The position numbers and the translations under genes were made by a program. The notes beneath the pieces were generated by a model. That model searched no databases. It saw only the letters and a program-made list of their open reading frames with translations, and was not told the origin of the DNA. From Gemmobacter nectariphilus (GTDB taxonomy: Bacteria > Pseudomonadota > Alphaproteobacteria > Rhodobacterales > Rhodobacteraceae), in NCBI GenBank assembly GCA_020721445.1, contig DYMU01000002.1, forward strand, positions 62,001-126,000: DNA of 64,000 bases, read 5' to 3'. Positions 19,022-28,556 of this stretch are shown here, piece after piece (the stretch's first letter is position 1; each line of letters begins with the position of its first letter).

Positions 19022-20293
19022 ATGGCGATGACGGGCATCACGGTTCAGGGCAAGATGGACGGCGGTCGGGCACCCGACCGGCCTTTGCAGGTGCTTGTTG
19101 TCGATGACAGCAAGGCGCAACGGCGGATTTTGGCAATGTCGCTGGCGCGCTGGGGATATCGCGTGGTTGAGGCGGCGTCGGGCGAGGAGGCGTTGGTTGC
19201 CTGCCAGTCAGCGCCATTCGATATCATCCTGTCGGACTGGATGATGGATGGCATGTCGGGGCTGGAGTTTTGCCACGCCTTTCGCGCGCTGGAGCAAGAG
19301 GCCTATGCCTATTTCATCCTGCTGACCGCAAAATCCGAAAAGGCCGAGATTGCCACGGGGTTCGAGGCCGGGGCCGATGATTTCCTGACCAAACCGGTGC
19401 TGGCTGACGATCTGCGCGCGCGGTTGCGGGCCGGGGAACGCATTGTCGGAATGCAGGCCGAACTGGTGCAGAAAAACCGCCTGCTGGGGGCAACGCTGGC
19501 AGAGTTGCAGCGCGCCCAGGCCATGGTGGACCGCGACCTGATTGAGGCGCGAAAGCTGCAACAAGCCCTTGTGCGCGAACGGTTTCGGGATTGGGGGCGG
19601 GGGGCCGCCACGCTGTTCTTGCGCCCGTCGGGCCATGTCGGTGGCGATCTGGTCGGGTTCTTTGAGTTGGGGCCGGATCGGGTGGCGCTGTATTCGGTCG
19701 ATGTGTCGGGCCATGGCGTTGCATCCGCGATGATGACCGCGCGGCTGGCCGGGTATCTGTCGGCGGCGTCGCCGGACCAGAACCTTGCCTTGCAACGCCG
19801 GGCCGATGGCGGCTTTGACCCGGTGCCCCCCGAAGAGGTGGCGGCGCGGTTCAACCGAGCGATGTTGCAGGATTTGCAGGTCGATCAGTATTTTACCATG
19901 GTTTATGCCGATGTTGATCTGGCGACCGGGGTGGTGGCCTTTGTGCAGGCGGGGCATCCCTATCCGCTGATCCTGCGCAGGGATGGGCAGATCGAACGGC
20001 TGGGGGGTGGCGGGTTGCCGATCGGGCTGCTGCCCGATGCCCGGCACGAACGGGTGATGGCCCGCTTGCAAAAGGGCGATCGGCTGCTGTTGCTGTCGGA
20101 CGGGATGACGGAATGCCCGTCGCGGCTGGGCATGGAATTGGGCGAGGATGGGCTTGAACATCTGATTCGCAAGAATCGCGGCCTGGACAGCGGCCCATTG
20201 CTGGAGGCGCTGATCTGGGATCTGGCGTCGCATCTGGGGTCTGAGGATTTTCCCGACGATGTATCGGGTCTGGTGTTCGATTACCGGGGCTGA
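19022..20293 (+). CDS. Response regulator fused to PP2C/SpoIIE-type phosphatase (RbaY-like)
   Basis: The N-terminal receiver domain (about 22-140) has VLVVDDS, the phospho-acceptor in ILSDWMMDG (Asp72), Thr102 and Lys124. A coiled-coil linker (about 145-180) leads to a SpoIIE/PP2C phosphatase domain with its metal-binding aspartates intact: VGGDLVG, VDVSGHG, LSDGMTE and PDDVSG. Such proteins dephosphorylate anti-anti-sigma factors in partner-switching systems; RbaY of Rhodobacter capsulatus, which affects gene transfer agent production, has this architecture. Orthology is inference, and no rbaV/rbaW genes are near. The start is uncertain: the ATG at 19022 has AAAGGGG upstream, and 18989 and 19055 are alternatives. 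Confidence 0.85.
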   Translation: MAMTGITVQGKMDGGRAPDRPLQVLVVDDSKAQRRILAMSLARWGYRVVEAASGEEALVACQSAPFDIILSDWMMDGMSGLEFCHAFRALEQEAYAYFILLTAKSEKAEIATGFEAGADDFLTKPVLADDLRARLRAGERIVGMQAELVQKNRLLGATLAELQRAQAMVDRDLIEARKLQQALVRERFRDWGRGAATLFLRPSGHVGGDLVGFFELGPDRVALYSVDVSGHGVASAMMTARLAGYLSAASPDQNLALQRRADGGFDPVPPEEVAARFNRAMLQDLQVDQYFTMVYADVDLATGVVAFVQAGHPYPLILRRDGQIERLGGGGLPIGLLPDARHERVMARLQKGDRLLLLSDGMTECPSRLGMELGEDGLEHLIRKNRGLDSGPLLEALIWDLASHLGSEDFPDDVSGLVFDYRG

Positions 20294-20727
20294 TCGCGCA
20301 GGGCGCGGGCCAGAAAGGCGCGGTCGCCCGCATTGGCCAGCCTGTCCAGACCATCCCGGGCCGGCATCCAGATCGCGGTGTGGCCGGACTCTGACGGTGG
20401 GCCGATGCGCCGGACTGGCACTGCCAGATAGATGGCGCAGATCTTTTCGGCCCATTTGTCGTATTCCGGCATGTAGGTAAACCGCCGGTAGGCCCCCAGC
20501 CGCCGGGTGATCTGCATCTTCCAGCCGGTTTCTTCAAACACCTCGCGGTGCAGGGCGGCGACCGGGTGTTCGCCGGGGTCGATGCCGCCACCGGGCAGCT
20601 GAATCTCGGGCACGGGTTCGGCCTGATGCGTTACCAGCAGGTTTGACCCATCCAGCAAAACGGCATAAACGCCGGGTCTGGGTCGGTAGACCTGCCCCCA
20701 CTTGATCGATTCGCCAAAGCGCCGCAT
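20281..20727 (-). CDS. Nudix hydrolase
   Basis: This 148-residue protein has a complete Nudix box: Gly47, Glu53 and RExxEExG at residues 61-68 (GGIDPGEH, then REVFEETG). It should hydrolyse a nucleoside diphosphate linked to another group; the substrate is not readable. AGGAAAG precedes the ATG at 20727. It is convergent with the receiver-PP2C gene (13-bp overlap of 3' ends) and divergent from hslO. Confidence 0.85.
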   Translation of the reverse strand: MRRFGESIKWGQVYRPRPGVYAVLLDGSNLLVTHQAEPVPEIQLPGGGIDPGEHPVAALHREVFEETGWKMQITRRLGAYRRFTYMPEYDKWAEKICAIYLAVPVRRIGPPSESGHTAIWMPARDGLDRLANAGDRAFLARALRDQPR

Positions 20728-20740
20728 CTTTCCTGCCCCC

Positions 20741-20768
20741 CTTGGTCACAAGGTTGCCCTGCCTATAT
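20741..20768 (+). promoter_or_regulatory. Candidate heat-shock (RpoH-type) promoter for hslO
   Basis: CTTG at 20741-20744 and CTATAT at 20763-20768 are separated by 18 bp, matching the general form of alphaproteobacterial RpoH promoters, and end 39 bp before the hslO ATG. Heat or redox induction fits the Hsp33 product. This is a motif match only. Confidence 0.45.
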
Positions 20769-20807
20769 AGGCGCGGTATGCCAAGTCTGGCTCTCGAAGG
20801 AAACTCC

Positions 20808-21794
20808 ATGACCATTGGACCCCAGATCGCTTGGGACGATACCGTCCTGCCATTTCAGCTTGACCTGTCCGCCATCCGCGGCCGCGTGGTGCGGTTGGAT
20901 GGGGTGTTGGAACAGGTGCTGTCGCAACATTCCTATCCGCCGCAGATCGAGGCGCTGGTGGCTGAGGCCGCCCTGCTGACCGCGTTGATCGGGCAAGCCG
21001 TGAAACTGCGCTGGAAGCTGAGTCTGCAAATCCGGGGCAACGGCCCGGCGCGGCTGATCGCGACAGATTATTATGGCCCGACCGATGACGGCGAACCGGC
21101 GCGCATCCGTGCCTATGCCAGCTATGATGCCGAACGGCTGGACCCCGAGGCGGTGCCGTTCAGCCAGATCGGCCAGGGCTATTTCGCCGTCATGCTGGAT
21201 CAGGGCGAAGGGATGGTGCCCTATCAGGGCTTTACCCCGATTGCCGGAAGCAGCCTTTCGGCCTGCGCCGAGACGTATTTCGCGCAATCCGAGCAGTTGC
21301 CGACCCGGTTTTCGGTGACCTTTGGCCAAAGCCACGATCCGGGGCGGCCGCTGCACTGGCGTGGCGGTGGCGTGATGTTGCAGCACATGCCCAGCGTGGG
21401 GATGAGCGTGGCAGCCGAAGGCGGCTCGGGCGAGGGCGGGCTGTTGCAGCACACCGATATCCTGTCGGGCGATGACGGTGAAAACTGGACCCGCGCCAAT
21501 GTTCTGCTGGATACGGTCGAGGCGATGGAGTTGATCGGCCCGCAGGTGACGCCGTCAGACCTTCTGTTGCGGCTGTTTCACGAAGAGGGGCCGCGGGTGT
21601 TCGAGGCACAGCCGGTGCGGTTTGGCTGTTCGTGTTCCGAAGACAAGGTGCGCAACACCATGTCGATCTATTCGCAGCGCGACATTGAAAAGATGACCAC
21701 GCCCGAAGGCATTGTGACCGCCGATTGCCAGTTCTGCGGCGCGCATTACGAGATGGACCCCAAGACGCTGGGGTTTGAAGCCAGCAATGGATGA
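20808..21794 (+). CDS. hslO: Hsp33, redox-regulated holdase chaperone
   Basis: Hsp33 protects unfolding proteins during oxidative and heat stress when its zinc site is oxidised. The 328-residue protein carries the C-terminal zinc motif CSC (in FGCSCSEDK) followed about 30 residues later by CQFC. AAGGAA lies before the ATG at 20808, and a heat-shock-like promoter is at 20741-20768. It is the first of six closely spaced right-running genes; its stop overlaps the next start by 8 bp. Confidence 0.94.
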   Translation: MTIGPQIAWDDTVLPFQLDLSAIRGRVVRLDGVLEQVLSQHSYPPQIEALVAEAALLTALIGQAVKLRWKLSLQIRGNGPARLIATDYYGPTDDGEPARIRAYASYDAERLDPEAVPFSQIGQGYFAVMLDQGEGMVPYQGFTPIAGSSLSACAETYFAQSEQLPTRFSVTFGQSHDPGRPLHWRGGGVMLQHMPSVGMSVAAEGGSGEGGLLQHTDILSGDDGENWTRANVLLDTVEAMELIGPQVTPSDLLLRLFHEEGPRVFEAQPVRFGCSCSEDKVRNTMSIYSQRDIEKMTTPEGIVTADCQFCGAHYEMDPKTLGFEASNG

Positions 21795-22380
21795 GGTGGC
21801 TTGCCTGCTGCGCGCCTTGCAGCGCCCGGCGGGCGAGACCTCTGACTTTGACCTGAACCCTGACGTCACGCTTGCGCCGGGCCGCGTGTTGCGCCCGGCG
21901 GCGGTGTTGGTTGCGGTCTGGCTGCGGCCTGCTGGCGCGCGGCTGATCCTGACCAAGCGGGCGTCGCATCTGAACCACCATCCGGGGCAGATCGCCTGTC
22001 CGGGGGGCAAGGTGGACCCGACCGATGCCGATGCCGAGGCGGCGGCGCTGCGCGAGGCGATGGAAGAGATCGCCCTGCCGCCCGGACGGGTGCAGGTGCT
22101 GGGCCATCTGCCGACGCATGAAACCGTGACGGGGTTTTCGATCCTGCCGGTTCTGGGCCTTGTTCGGATGGATTTCTCGCCAGTGCCAGAGGCGGGAGAG
22201 GTGGAAGAGGTGTTCACCGTGCCCTTGGCGCATGTGCTGGGGCTTGACAATTATCGGGTCGAACGGCGGCGCTGGCTGGGGCAATGGCGGCACTATTACG
22301 CGGTGCCTTACGGCCCCTATTACATCTGGGGGGCCACGGCGCGGATCTTGCGCGGGTTGGCGGAAAGGGCGGCGCCGTGA
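21787..22380 (+). CDS. CoA pyrophosphatase, Nudix family (NudL/YeaB-like)
   Basis: The 197-residue protein has the extended Nudix signature of coenzyme A pyrophosphatases: LTKRASHLNHHPGQIACPGG directly before the Nudix box, then REAMEEIAL. These enzymes split CoA and its derivatives into 4'-phosphopantetheine compounds and 3',5'-ADP. It starts within the last codons of hslO and its stop shares bases with the GTG of the next gene. Confidence 0.87.
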   Translation: MDEVACLLRALQRPAGETSDFDLNPDVTLAPGRVLRPAAVLVAVWLRPAGARLILTKRASHLNHHPGQIACPGGKVDPTDADAEAAALREAMEEIALPPGRVQVLGHLPTHETVTGFSILPVLGLVRMDFSPVPEAGEVEEVFTVPLAHVLGLDNYRVERRRWLGQWRHYYAVPYGPYYIWGATARILRGLAERAAP

Positions 22381-23516
22381 AGATTGCGGGTGATTGGGTC
22401 AGCCATCCGGGCACCCAGGCCTTGTGCCGGGTGCTGGAAGGCGCGGGCCATCAGGCGCTGTTCGTGGGCGGCTGTGTGCGCAATGCGCTGATGGGCGTTG
22501 CGGTGTCGGACATTGACATTGCGACCGATGCCCTGCCGCAAACCGTGTCTATGCTGGCGGAAAAGGCCGGGTTTCGGGCGGTGCCGACGGGGATCGAGCA
22601 CGGCACGGTCACAGTGATCGCGCAGGGCCGCGCGCATGAGGTGACGACTTTCCGCCGCGATGTGGAAACCGATGGGCGGCACGCGGTGGTGGCGTTCTCG
22701 GCCCATGTTGCGGAAGATGCCGCGCGGCGCGATTTCACCATGAACGCGCTTTATGCCGACCGGCACGGCGTGGTGATTGATCCGTTGGGCGGGTTGCCGG
22801 ATTTGCGCGCGCGGCGTGTGCGGTTTGTCGGTGATCCTGCCGCGCGGATTGCCGAGGATTACTTGCGCATCCTGCGGTTCTTTCGCTTTACCGCGCAGCA
22901 TGGCGACCCCGATGCCGGGATCGACGCCGAAGGGCTGGCGGCCTGCGCGGCAAATATCGCTGGACTAGACACGCTTTCGCGCGAACGGATTGGTGCCGAG
23001 ATGCGCAAATTGCTGGCGGCGGCAGATCCCGCGCCTGCGGTGGCAGCCATGGCGCAGGCCGGGGTTCTGGCGCAGATCCTGCCGGGGGCAGACCCGCGCC
23101 CGCTGGCCCCCTTGGTGCATCTGGAATTGGACGCCGACCCCGACTGGCTGCGCCGTCTGGCGGCGATTGGCGGGCAGGATGTGGCCGACCGTCTGCGCCT
23201 GTCGCGGGCCGAGGCGCGCGATCTGGCAGCCTTGCGCGACTGCATTGGCAGCATGGAAAGCCCGGCGGTTCTGGGCTGGCGGATGGGGGTGGACCGTGGG
23301 TCTGATGCGCTGCTGTTGCGCGCCTGTGTGATGGAACAGCCGATTGGCCCGTTTGACATGATCGAGGTTGGCCGGGGGGCCGCAGCGCGCTTTCCGGTAA
23401 CGGCAGCCGATCTGGCACCGCTGACAGGTGCCGCACTGGGTGCGCGGCTGAAAGAGCTTGAGGCGCGCTGGCTGCACAGTGACCTGCGCCTTAGCCGTGA
23501 TCAACTTCTGGCCTAG
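22377..23516 (+). CDS. cca: tRNA nucleotidyltransferase / CCA-adding enzyme
   Basis: The protein (379 residues) is a class II nucleotidyltransferase: LFVGGCVRNALMG (about 29-41), the metal-binding pair in SDIDIATDA and the RRDFTMNAL motif, followed by a helical RNA-binding part with RILRFFRFTA. It repairs or adds the CCA end of tRNAs. A poly(A) polymerase is the main alternative in this superfamily. It starts with a GTG at 22377 overlapping the preceding stop (GTGA). Confidence 0.87.
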   Translation: MKIAGDWVSHPGTQALCRVLEGAGHQALFVGGCVRNALMGVAVSDIDIATDALPQTVSMLAEKAGFRAVPTGIEHGTVTVIAQGRAHEVTTFRRDVETDGRHAVVAFSAHVAEDAARRDFTMNALYADRHGVVIDPLGGLPDLRARRVRFVGDPAARIAEDYLRILRFFRFTAQHGDPDAGIDAEGLAACAANIAGLDTLSRERIGAEMRKLLAAADPAPAVAAMAQAGVLAQILPGADPRPLAPLVHLELDADPDWLRRLAAIGGQDVADRLRLSRAEARDLAALRDCIGSMESPAVLGWRMGVDRGSDALLLRACVMEQPIGPFDMIEVGRGAAARFPVTAADLAPLTGAALGARLKELEARWLHSDLRLSRDQLLA

Positions 23517-23579
23517 GCGGTTTTCCTTTTGCGGTTTTGAAGGTATACGCCTGTCGTGACCCGCAAGAGGCCGTCCCCA

Positions 23580-25424
23580 GTGTTCAGGTATTTTGAAAAC
23601 CTCGTGGACCCTTACGGTCCTTACGAGCAGACGGACACGCCGCCCCGGGCGTTGTGGCCGTTTCTGAAGCAGTTCGTGGGGCCGTTTCGTGGGGTGTTTG
23701 CCGTGACGGCGGCGCTGTCGGTGGTGTCGGCTTTTGCCGATGTGGCGCTGATCTGGTATGTCGGGCGGCTGGTCGATCTGCTTAGCGAAAATGGCCCGCA
23801 AGCGGTGTGGGCCGAGTATGGCACCGAAATGCTGTCGGTGGCGGCGGCGGTGCTGATCCTGCGGCCCTTGCTGCTGGTGGCCAATGTGGCGCTGCTGCAC
23901 AACACCATTCTGCCGAACTTTGGCACGATGATTCGCTGGCGCGCGCATGCGCATGTGATCCGGCAGCCGGTGGGCTGGTTTGAGTCCGATTTTGCCGGGC
24001 GAATCGCCAACCGGATCATGCAGACGCCGCCAGCCGCGGGCGATGCGGTGTTTCAGACCTTTGACGCGATGGCCTTTGCCAGTGTCACGGTGGTGGGGGC
24101 AGGCATCCTGCTGGCCGAGGCGGACCCAAGGCTGCTGGTGCCGCTGGTGATCTGGTTCGGGTTGTATGCAGCCTTGGTGAACTGGACGGTGCGGCGGGCG
24201 GGGCCTGCGTCGAAGGCAAGTTCGGATGCCCGTTCGCAGGTGACCGGGCGGGTGGTGGATGCCTATACCAACATCCACTCGGTCAAGCTGTTTGCCCATC
24301 ATGACAGCGAGTTGAACTATGCAAAGGAGGCGATCGAGCATGCGCGCAGCACGTTTGCCCGTGAAATGCGCATCGTCACCAAGATGGATCTGGCGCTGAC
24401 CGTGCTGAACGGCGGGTTGATCGTGGGCGTGACCGGCTGGGCGATTGTGTTGTGGTATGGCGGTCAGGCAACCGTGGGCACGGTGGCGGCGGCAACCGCG
24501 CTGGTGCTGCGGTTGAACAACATGACCTATTGGATCATGTGGGCGTTCACCGCGCTGGTGCAGGCGTTGGGCGTGGTGGCCGAGGGGATGGAGACAATTA
24601 CCCAGCCGATTGGTCTGGTCGACAAGCCAGGGGCGAAGCCATTGGCGTTTCGGGAAGGGTTGATCGAGATCGACCGCGTCAGCCACCATTATGGCCGCGG
24701 CTCGGGCGGGTTGGAGAACCTGAGCCTGACGGTGCGCCCGGGCGAAAAGATCGGGCTTGTGGGGCGGTCGGGGGCGGGGAAATCGACCCTGGTCAAGCTG
24801 ATGTTGCGGTTCTACGACCCCGAAGGTGGGATGATCAGGATCGACGGGCAGGACATTGCCGGGGTGACCCAAGGCAGTTTGCGCCGCCAGATCGGCATGG
24901 TGCAGCAAGACAGCAGCCTGATGCACCGGTCGGTGCGTGACAATCTGCTGTATGGTCGCCCCGATGCGAGTGAAGCGCAGATGATCGAAGCCGCGCGGCG
25001 GGCCGAGGCGCATGATTTCATCCTGACGCTGCAAGACCCCGAGGGTCGGCGCGGATACGATGCGCATGTGGGTGAGCGGGGGGTGAAGCTGTCGGGTGGG
25101 CAGCGGCAGCGGGTGGCGCTGGCGCGGGTGATCCTGAAAGACGCGCCGATCCTTGTGCTGGATGAGGCGACAAGCGCGCTGGACAGTGAGGCCGAAGCGG
25201 CGATTCAACACGCGCTGTCGGGTGTGATGCAGGGCAAGACGGTGATCGCGATCGCGCACCGCCTGTCGACCATCGCGGCGATGGACCGGATTGTGGTGCT
25301 GGACGATGGCCATATCGTTGAACAGGGAACCCATGCGCAGCTTTTGGCGTTGAATGGTCTTTACGCCCGGTTCTGGGCACGGCAGTCGGGTGGCTTCATC
25401 GGGCTTGAGGAGGCGGCTGAATGA
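23580..25424 (+). CDS. ABC exporter half-transporter (membrane + ATPase), first of a pair
   Basis: The product (about 614 residues) fuses a six-helix exporter membrane domain (about 1-330) to an ATPase domain with [30 protein letters not shown] and the switch His in IAHRLST. All ATPase motifs are intact. It begins MFRYFENLVDPYGPYEQTDT. The GTG at 23580 is preferred because AAGAGG lies about 9 bp upstream; a GTG at 23556 is the alternative. It overlaps the second half-transporter by 4 bp, so a heterodimer is likely. The substrate is unknown; lipid or drug export are the usual options. Confidence 0.87.
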   Translation: MFRYFENLVDPYGPYEQTDTPPRALWPFLKQFVGPFRGVFAVTAALSVVSAFADVALIWYVGRLVDLLSENGPQAVWAEYGTEMLSVAAAVLILRPLLLVANVALLHNTILPNFGTMIRWRAHAHVIRQPVGWFESDFAGRIANRIMQTPPAAGDAVFQTFDAMAFASVTVVGAGILLAEADPRLLVPLVIWFGLYAALVNWTVRRAGPASKASSDARSQVTGRVVDAYTNIHSVKLFAHHDSELNYAKEAIEHARSTFAREMRIVTKMDLALTVLNGGLIVGVTGWAIVLWYGGQATVGTVAAATALVLRLNNMTYWIMWAFTALVQALGVVAEGMETITQPIGLVDKPGAKPLAFREGLIEIDRVSHHYGRGSGGLENLSLTVRPGEKIGLVGRSGAGKSTLVKLMLRFYDPEGGMIRIDGQDIAGVTQGSLRRQIGMVQQDSSLMHRSVRDNLLYGRPDASEAQMIEAARRAEAHDFILTLQDPEGRRGYDAHVGERGVKLSGGQRQRVALARVILKDAPILVLDEATSALDSEAEAAIQHALSGVMQGKTVIAIAHRLSTIAAMDRIVVLDDGHIVEQGTHAQLLALNGLYARFWARQSGGFIGLEEAAE

Positions 25425-27271
25425 AGGCCCTGATACGACTTGGCGACGCGATCAACGCGTTTGAACCGGCGACGGGGGCGCCGCCGCAGGTGCTGGGCGC
25501 GTTCCTGACCTGGTGCCTGAAAGGGTCATGGCCGATGCTGTGGCTGGCTGGGGCATTGTCGGCGGTGGCGGGGGCGACCGAGGTGGTGTCGGCGGTCATT
25601 CTGGGCTGGGTGATCGACGCGGCGTTGAACGCGGGGCCAGAGCGGTTCTTTGCCGATCACGCCGGGTTGCTGGCGGGGTTTGTGGTGTTCTACCTGATCC
25701 TGCGGCCCTTGGCCTTCGGGATTTCAGCGGCGTCGAACTCGATCATCGTGGGGCCGAATGTGCTGCCTTTGGTCCTGAGTCGGCTGCACCGCTGGACCTT
25801 GGGGCAGGCGGTGACGTTCTTCGACAATGACTTCGCGGGTCGGATTGCGCAAAAGCAGATGCAGGCGGCGCGGGCTGTGACCGATGTGGCGACCGAGGTG
25901 ATCAACACGGTGTTTTTCGCGCTGGCATCGGTGATCGGGTCGGTGGTGTTCTTGCTGGCGATCGACAGTCGCATTGCGCTGGCGCTGGCGGCCTGGCTGG
26001 TGGCCTATATCCTGCTGATCCGGTTCTTCATGCCGCGGGTGCGCGTAAACTCGGCCGCGCGGGCGTCGGCGCGGGCGATGGTGACCGGGCAGGTGGTGGA
26101 CACGATCACCAACATCAAGACGGTGAAGCTGTTCGCCCATGCCGCGTTTGAAGACCGGGTTGCCTTGAAGGCGATGGAGGTGTTCCGCGAAAGATCGCTG
26201 GAGTTTGGCGTGATCTCGACCTGGTTTCGGCTGTCACTGATGACGATTGCCGGGGTGCTGCCGGTGCTTTTGATCGGCGGCACGGTGCTGCTGTGGCAGC
26301 AAGGCCTTGCCACGGCAGGGGCGATTGCTGCGGCAGGGGCCATTGCAATGCGGATCGCGCAGATGTCGGGATGGGTCAGCTTTACGCTGATGTCGATCTA
26401 TACATCGGTGGGCGAGGTGGAAGACGGGATGCGCACGTTGTCTGCGCCGCACCAGCTTGCCGATGCGCCGGATGCACAGGACTTGCCGCCGGTGCGGGGC
26501 GAGATCCGGTTTGACCACGCATCCTTTGCCTATGGTCGGCAAAGGGGTGGCGTGGCCGAACTGGACCTGACCATTCGCGCCGGTGAAAAACTGGGCATCG
26601 TGGGGGCATCCGGGGCGGGGAAATCCAGCCTCGTGGCGCTGCTTTTAAGGCTCTATGATTGCGAAAAGGGCGCGGTGCTGATTGACGGGCACGATGTGCG
26701 GGGCGTGACGCAAGAAAGCCTGCGGCGGCAGATTGGCATGGTCACGCAGGAAACAGCGATGTTCAACCGAAGCGCGCGCGACAACATTGCCTATGGCCGC
26801 CCGGATGCCAGCGAGGCCGAAATCATTGCCGCAGCGCGGGCCGCCGAAGCCGATGGCTTTATTGGCCAGATGATCGACCATAACGGGCGCAAGGGCTATG
26901 ACGCCTTCCTGGGCGAACGAGGGGTCAAGCTGTCGGGCGGGCAGCGGCAGCGGATCGCGCTGGCGCGGGCGTTTTTGAAAGACGCGCCGATTCTGGTGCT
27001 GGATGAGGCGACAAGTGCGCTGGACAGCGAGGTGGAGGCCAGCATCCAATCGGCGCTAGACCGGGTGATGCAGGGCAAGACGGTGCTGGCGATTGCGCAC
27101 CGGCTGTCGACCATCGCGGCGATGGACCGGATTGTGGTGCTTGACGATGGTCGCATTGTCGAACAAGGCACGCATGAGGCCTTGCTGGCGCAGGGCGGCC
27201 TTTATGCCCGCTACTGGAACCGCCAGTCTGGCGGGTTTATCGGGGCGGATGAAAAGGAAGCGGCAGAGTGA
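25421..27271 (+). CDS. ABC exporter half-transporter, second of a pair
   Basis: The 616-residue partner of the preceding gene has the same layout: membrane domain to about residue 340, then GASGAGKSS, LSGGQRQR, LVLDEATSALDSE and IAHRLST. The two ATPase domains are very similar, pointing to duplication, and both sites look catalytically competent. It starts MKALIRLGDAINAFEPATG, with GAGGAGG upstream. The following methyltransferase gene begins inside its stop codon. Confidence 0.87.
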   Translation: MKALIRLGDAINAFEPATGAPPQVLGAFLTWCLKGSWPMLWLAGALSAVAGATEVVSAVILGWVIDAALNAGPERFFADHAGLLAGFVVFYLILRPLAFGISAASNSIIVGPNVLPLVLSRLHRWTLGQAVTFFDNDFAGRIAQKQMQAARAVTDVATEVINTVFFALASVIGSVVFLLAIDSRIALALAAWLVAYILLIRFFMPRVRVNSAARASARAMVTGQVVDTITNIKTVKLFAHAAFEDRVALKAMEVFRERSLEFGVISTWFRLSLMTIAGVLPVLLIGGTVLLWQQGLATAGAIAAAGAIAMRIAQMSGWVSFTLMSIYTSVGEVEDGMRTLSAPHQLADAPDAQDLPPVRGEIRFDHASFAYGRQRGGVAELDLTIRAGEKLGIVGASGAGKSSLVALLLRLYDCEKGAVLIDGHDVRGVTQESLRRQIGMVTQETAMFNRSARDNIAYGRPDASEAEIIAAARAAEADGFIGQMIDHNGRKGYDAFLGERGVKLSGGQRQRIALARAFLKDAPILVLDEATSALDSEVEASIQSALDRVMQGKTVLAIAHRLSTIAAMDRIVVLDDGRIVEQGTHEALLAQGGLYARYWNRQSGGFIGADEKEAAE

Positions 27272-28488
27272 TTTTGACCATCGACCGGCTGGGCCACCTT
27301 GGCGACGGGATCGCGCAGGGGGGCAGCGGCCCAATCTTTGTGCCGCAAATGCTGCCCGGAGAGGTGGTCGAAGGCGAACTTGAGGGCGACCGGCTGCTGG
27401 GTGCGCGGATCGTGACGCCCAGCGTGATGCGGGTCAAACCGCCGTGCCCGCATGCCCGCACCTGTGGCGGCTGCCTGATGCAGCATGCGTCCGATGCCTT
27501 TGTGGCCGATTGGAAAACCGGGATCATTGCAGGGGCTTTGGCCGGGCAGGGTTTGGCGGCTGAGGTGCGGCCGATTCTGACCTCACCCCCACAATCGCGG
27601 CGCCGGGCGACGTTTGCGGCACGGCGGACGAAAACCGGGGTCACCATCGGCTTTCATGCGCGGGGGTCTGATACGCTGGTGCAGATCCCTCAGTGCCAGT
27701 TGTTGCACCCCGACCTGATGGCCGCGATGCCGGGGCTGGAAGAACTGGTCCGGCTGGGCGGGTCGCGCACGGCCGAGGTATCGCTGACCGTGACCCGCGC
27801 GCTGGGCGGGCCGGATGTGACGGTCACGGGCGGCAAGCCGCTGGACGGGATGTTGCGGCTGGAACTGGCGCGGGTGGTTGAAGCGCATGCCATGTCGCGG
27901 CTGACATGGGATGGCGAGACGGTGGCCATGCGGGCGCAGCCGGTGCAGATGATGGGCCGCGCGCGGGTGACACCGCCGCCCGGTGCGTTCTTGCAGGCGA
28001 CCGAACATGGCCAGCTGGCCTTGTTAGAGACGGTTCGTGCGGCCTTGGGGCCGCAAAAGCGGATCACCGATCTGTTCGCCGGGGTGGGCACCTTTGCCCT
28101 GCCGCTGGCCGAGATGGCCGAGGTGCATGCGGTGGAAGGCGACGCCGAGATGATTGCCGCACTGGACAAGGCGGCGCGCAATACCGAAGGCCTGCGCCCG
28201 ATCAGGGCCGAGGCCCGCGACCTGTTCCGCCGCCCGCTGGAGCCCGATGAGTTCAAGGGCGTGACCGGCGTGGTGATTGACCCGCCACGCGCCGGGGCCG
28301 AGGCGCAGGTGGCGACGCTGGCACAGACAAAGGTGCCGGTGATTGCGATGGTGTCGTGCAACCCGGTGACCTTTGCCCGTGATGCAAAGGTGCTGGTGCA
28401 GGCGGGATATCGGCTGGACTGGGTGCAGGGGGTGGACCAGTTCCGCTGGTCTGCGCATGTCGAGCTTGTCGGACGTTTTGTGCGGTGA
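27268..28488 (+). CDS. 23S rRNA (uracil-5)-methyltransferase, RlmD/TrmA family
   Basis: The 406-residue enzyme has a short N-terminal TRAM-like part, the iron-sulfur cysteines CPHARTCGGCLMQH with a fourth Cys in IPQCQLLH, the SAM site DLFAGVGTFALPLA, the nucleophile motif VSCNPVTFARD and the terminal base in HVELVGRF. It methylates C5 of uridine in rRNA or tRNA; the presence of the Fe-S cluster favours an RlmC/RlmD-type enzyme. It starts with a GTG at 27268 overlapping the ABC gene stop. Confidence 0.9.
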   Translation: MILTIDRLGHLGDGIAQGGSGPIFVPQMLPGEVVEGELEGDRLLGARIVTPSVMRVKPPCPHARTCGGCLMQHASDAFVADWKTGIIAGALAGQGLAAEVRPILTSPPQSRRRATFAARRTKTGVTIGFHARGSDTLVQIPQCQLLHPDLMAAMPGLEELVRLGGSRTAEVSLTVTRALGGPDVTVTGGKPLDGMLRLELARVVEAHAMSRLTWDGETVAMRAQPVQMMGRARVTPPPGAFLQATEHGQLALLETVRAALGPQKRITDLFAGVGTFALPLAEMAEVHAVEGDAEMIAALDKAARNTEGLRPIRAEARDLFRRPLEPDEFKGVTGVVIDPPRAGAEAQVATLAQTKVPVIAMVSCNPVTFARDAKVLVQAGYRLDWVQGVDQFRWSAHVELVGRFVR

Positions 28489-28556
28489 TCGGCCTGTCAG
28501 GGTCGATGACACATCCGTGAGCCGAAAAGGCATGAAATCGGCTGGGCAGGTTGGCG

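Noticed and set aside
23556-25424. Start of the first ABC half-transporter at the GTG at 23556
   Set aside because: Ribosome-binding spacing is better for the GTG at 23580, and homologues as I remember them begin at the MFRYFEN position.
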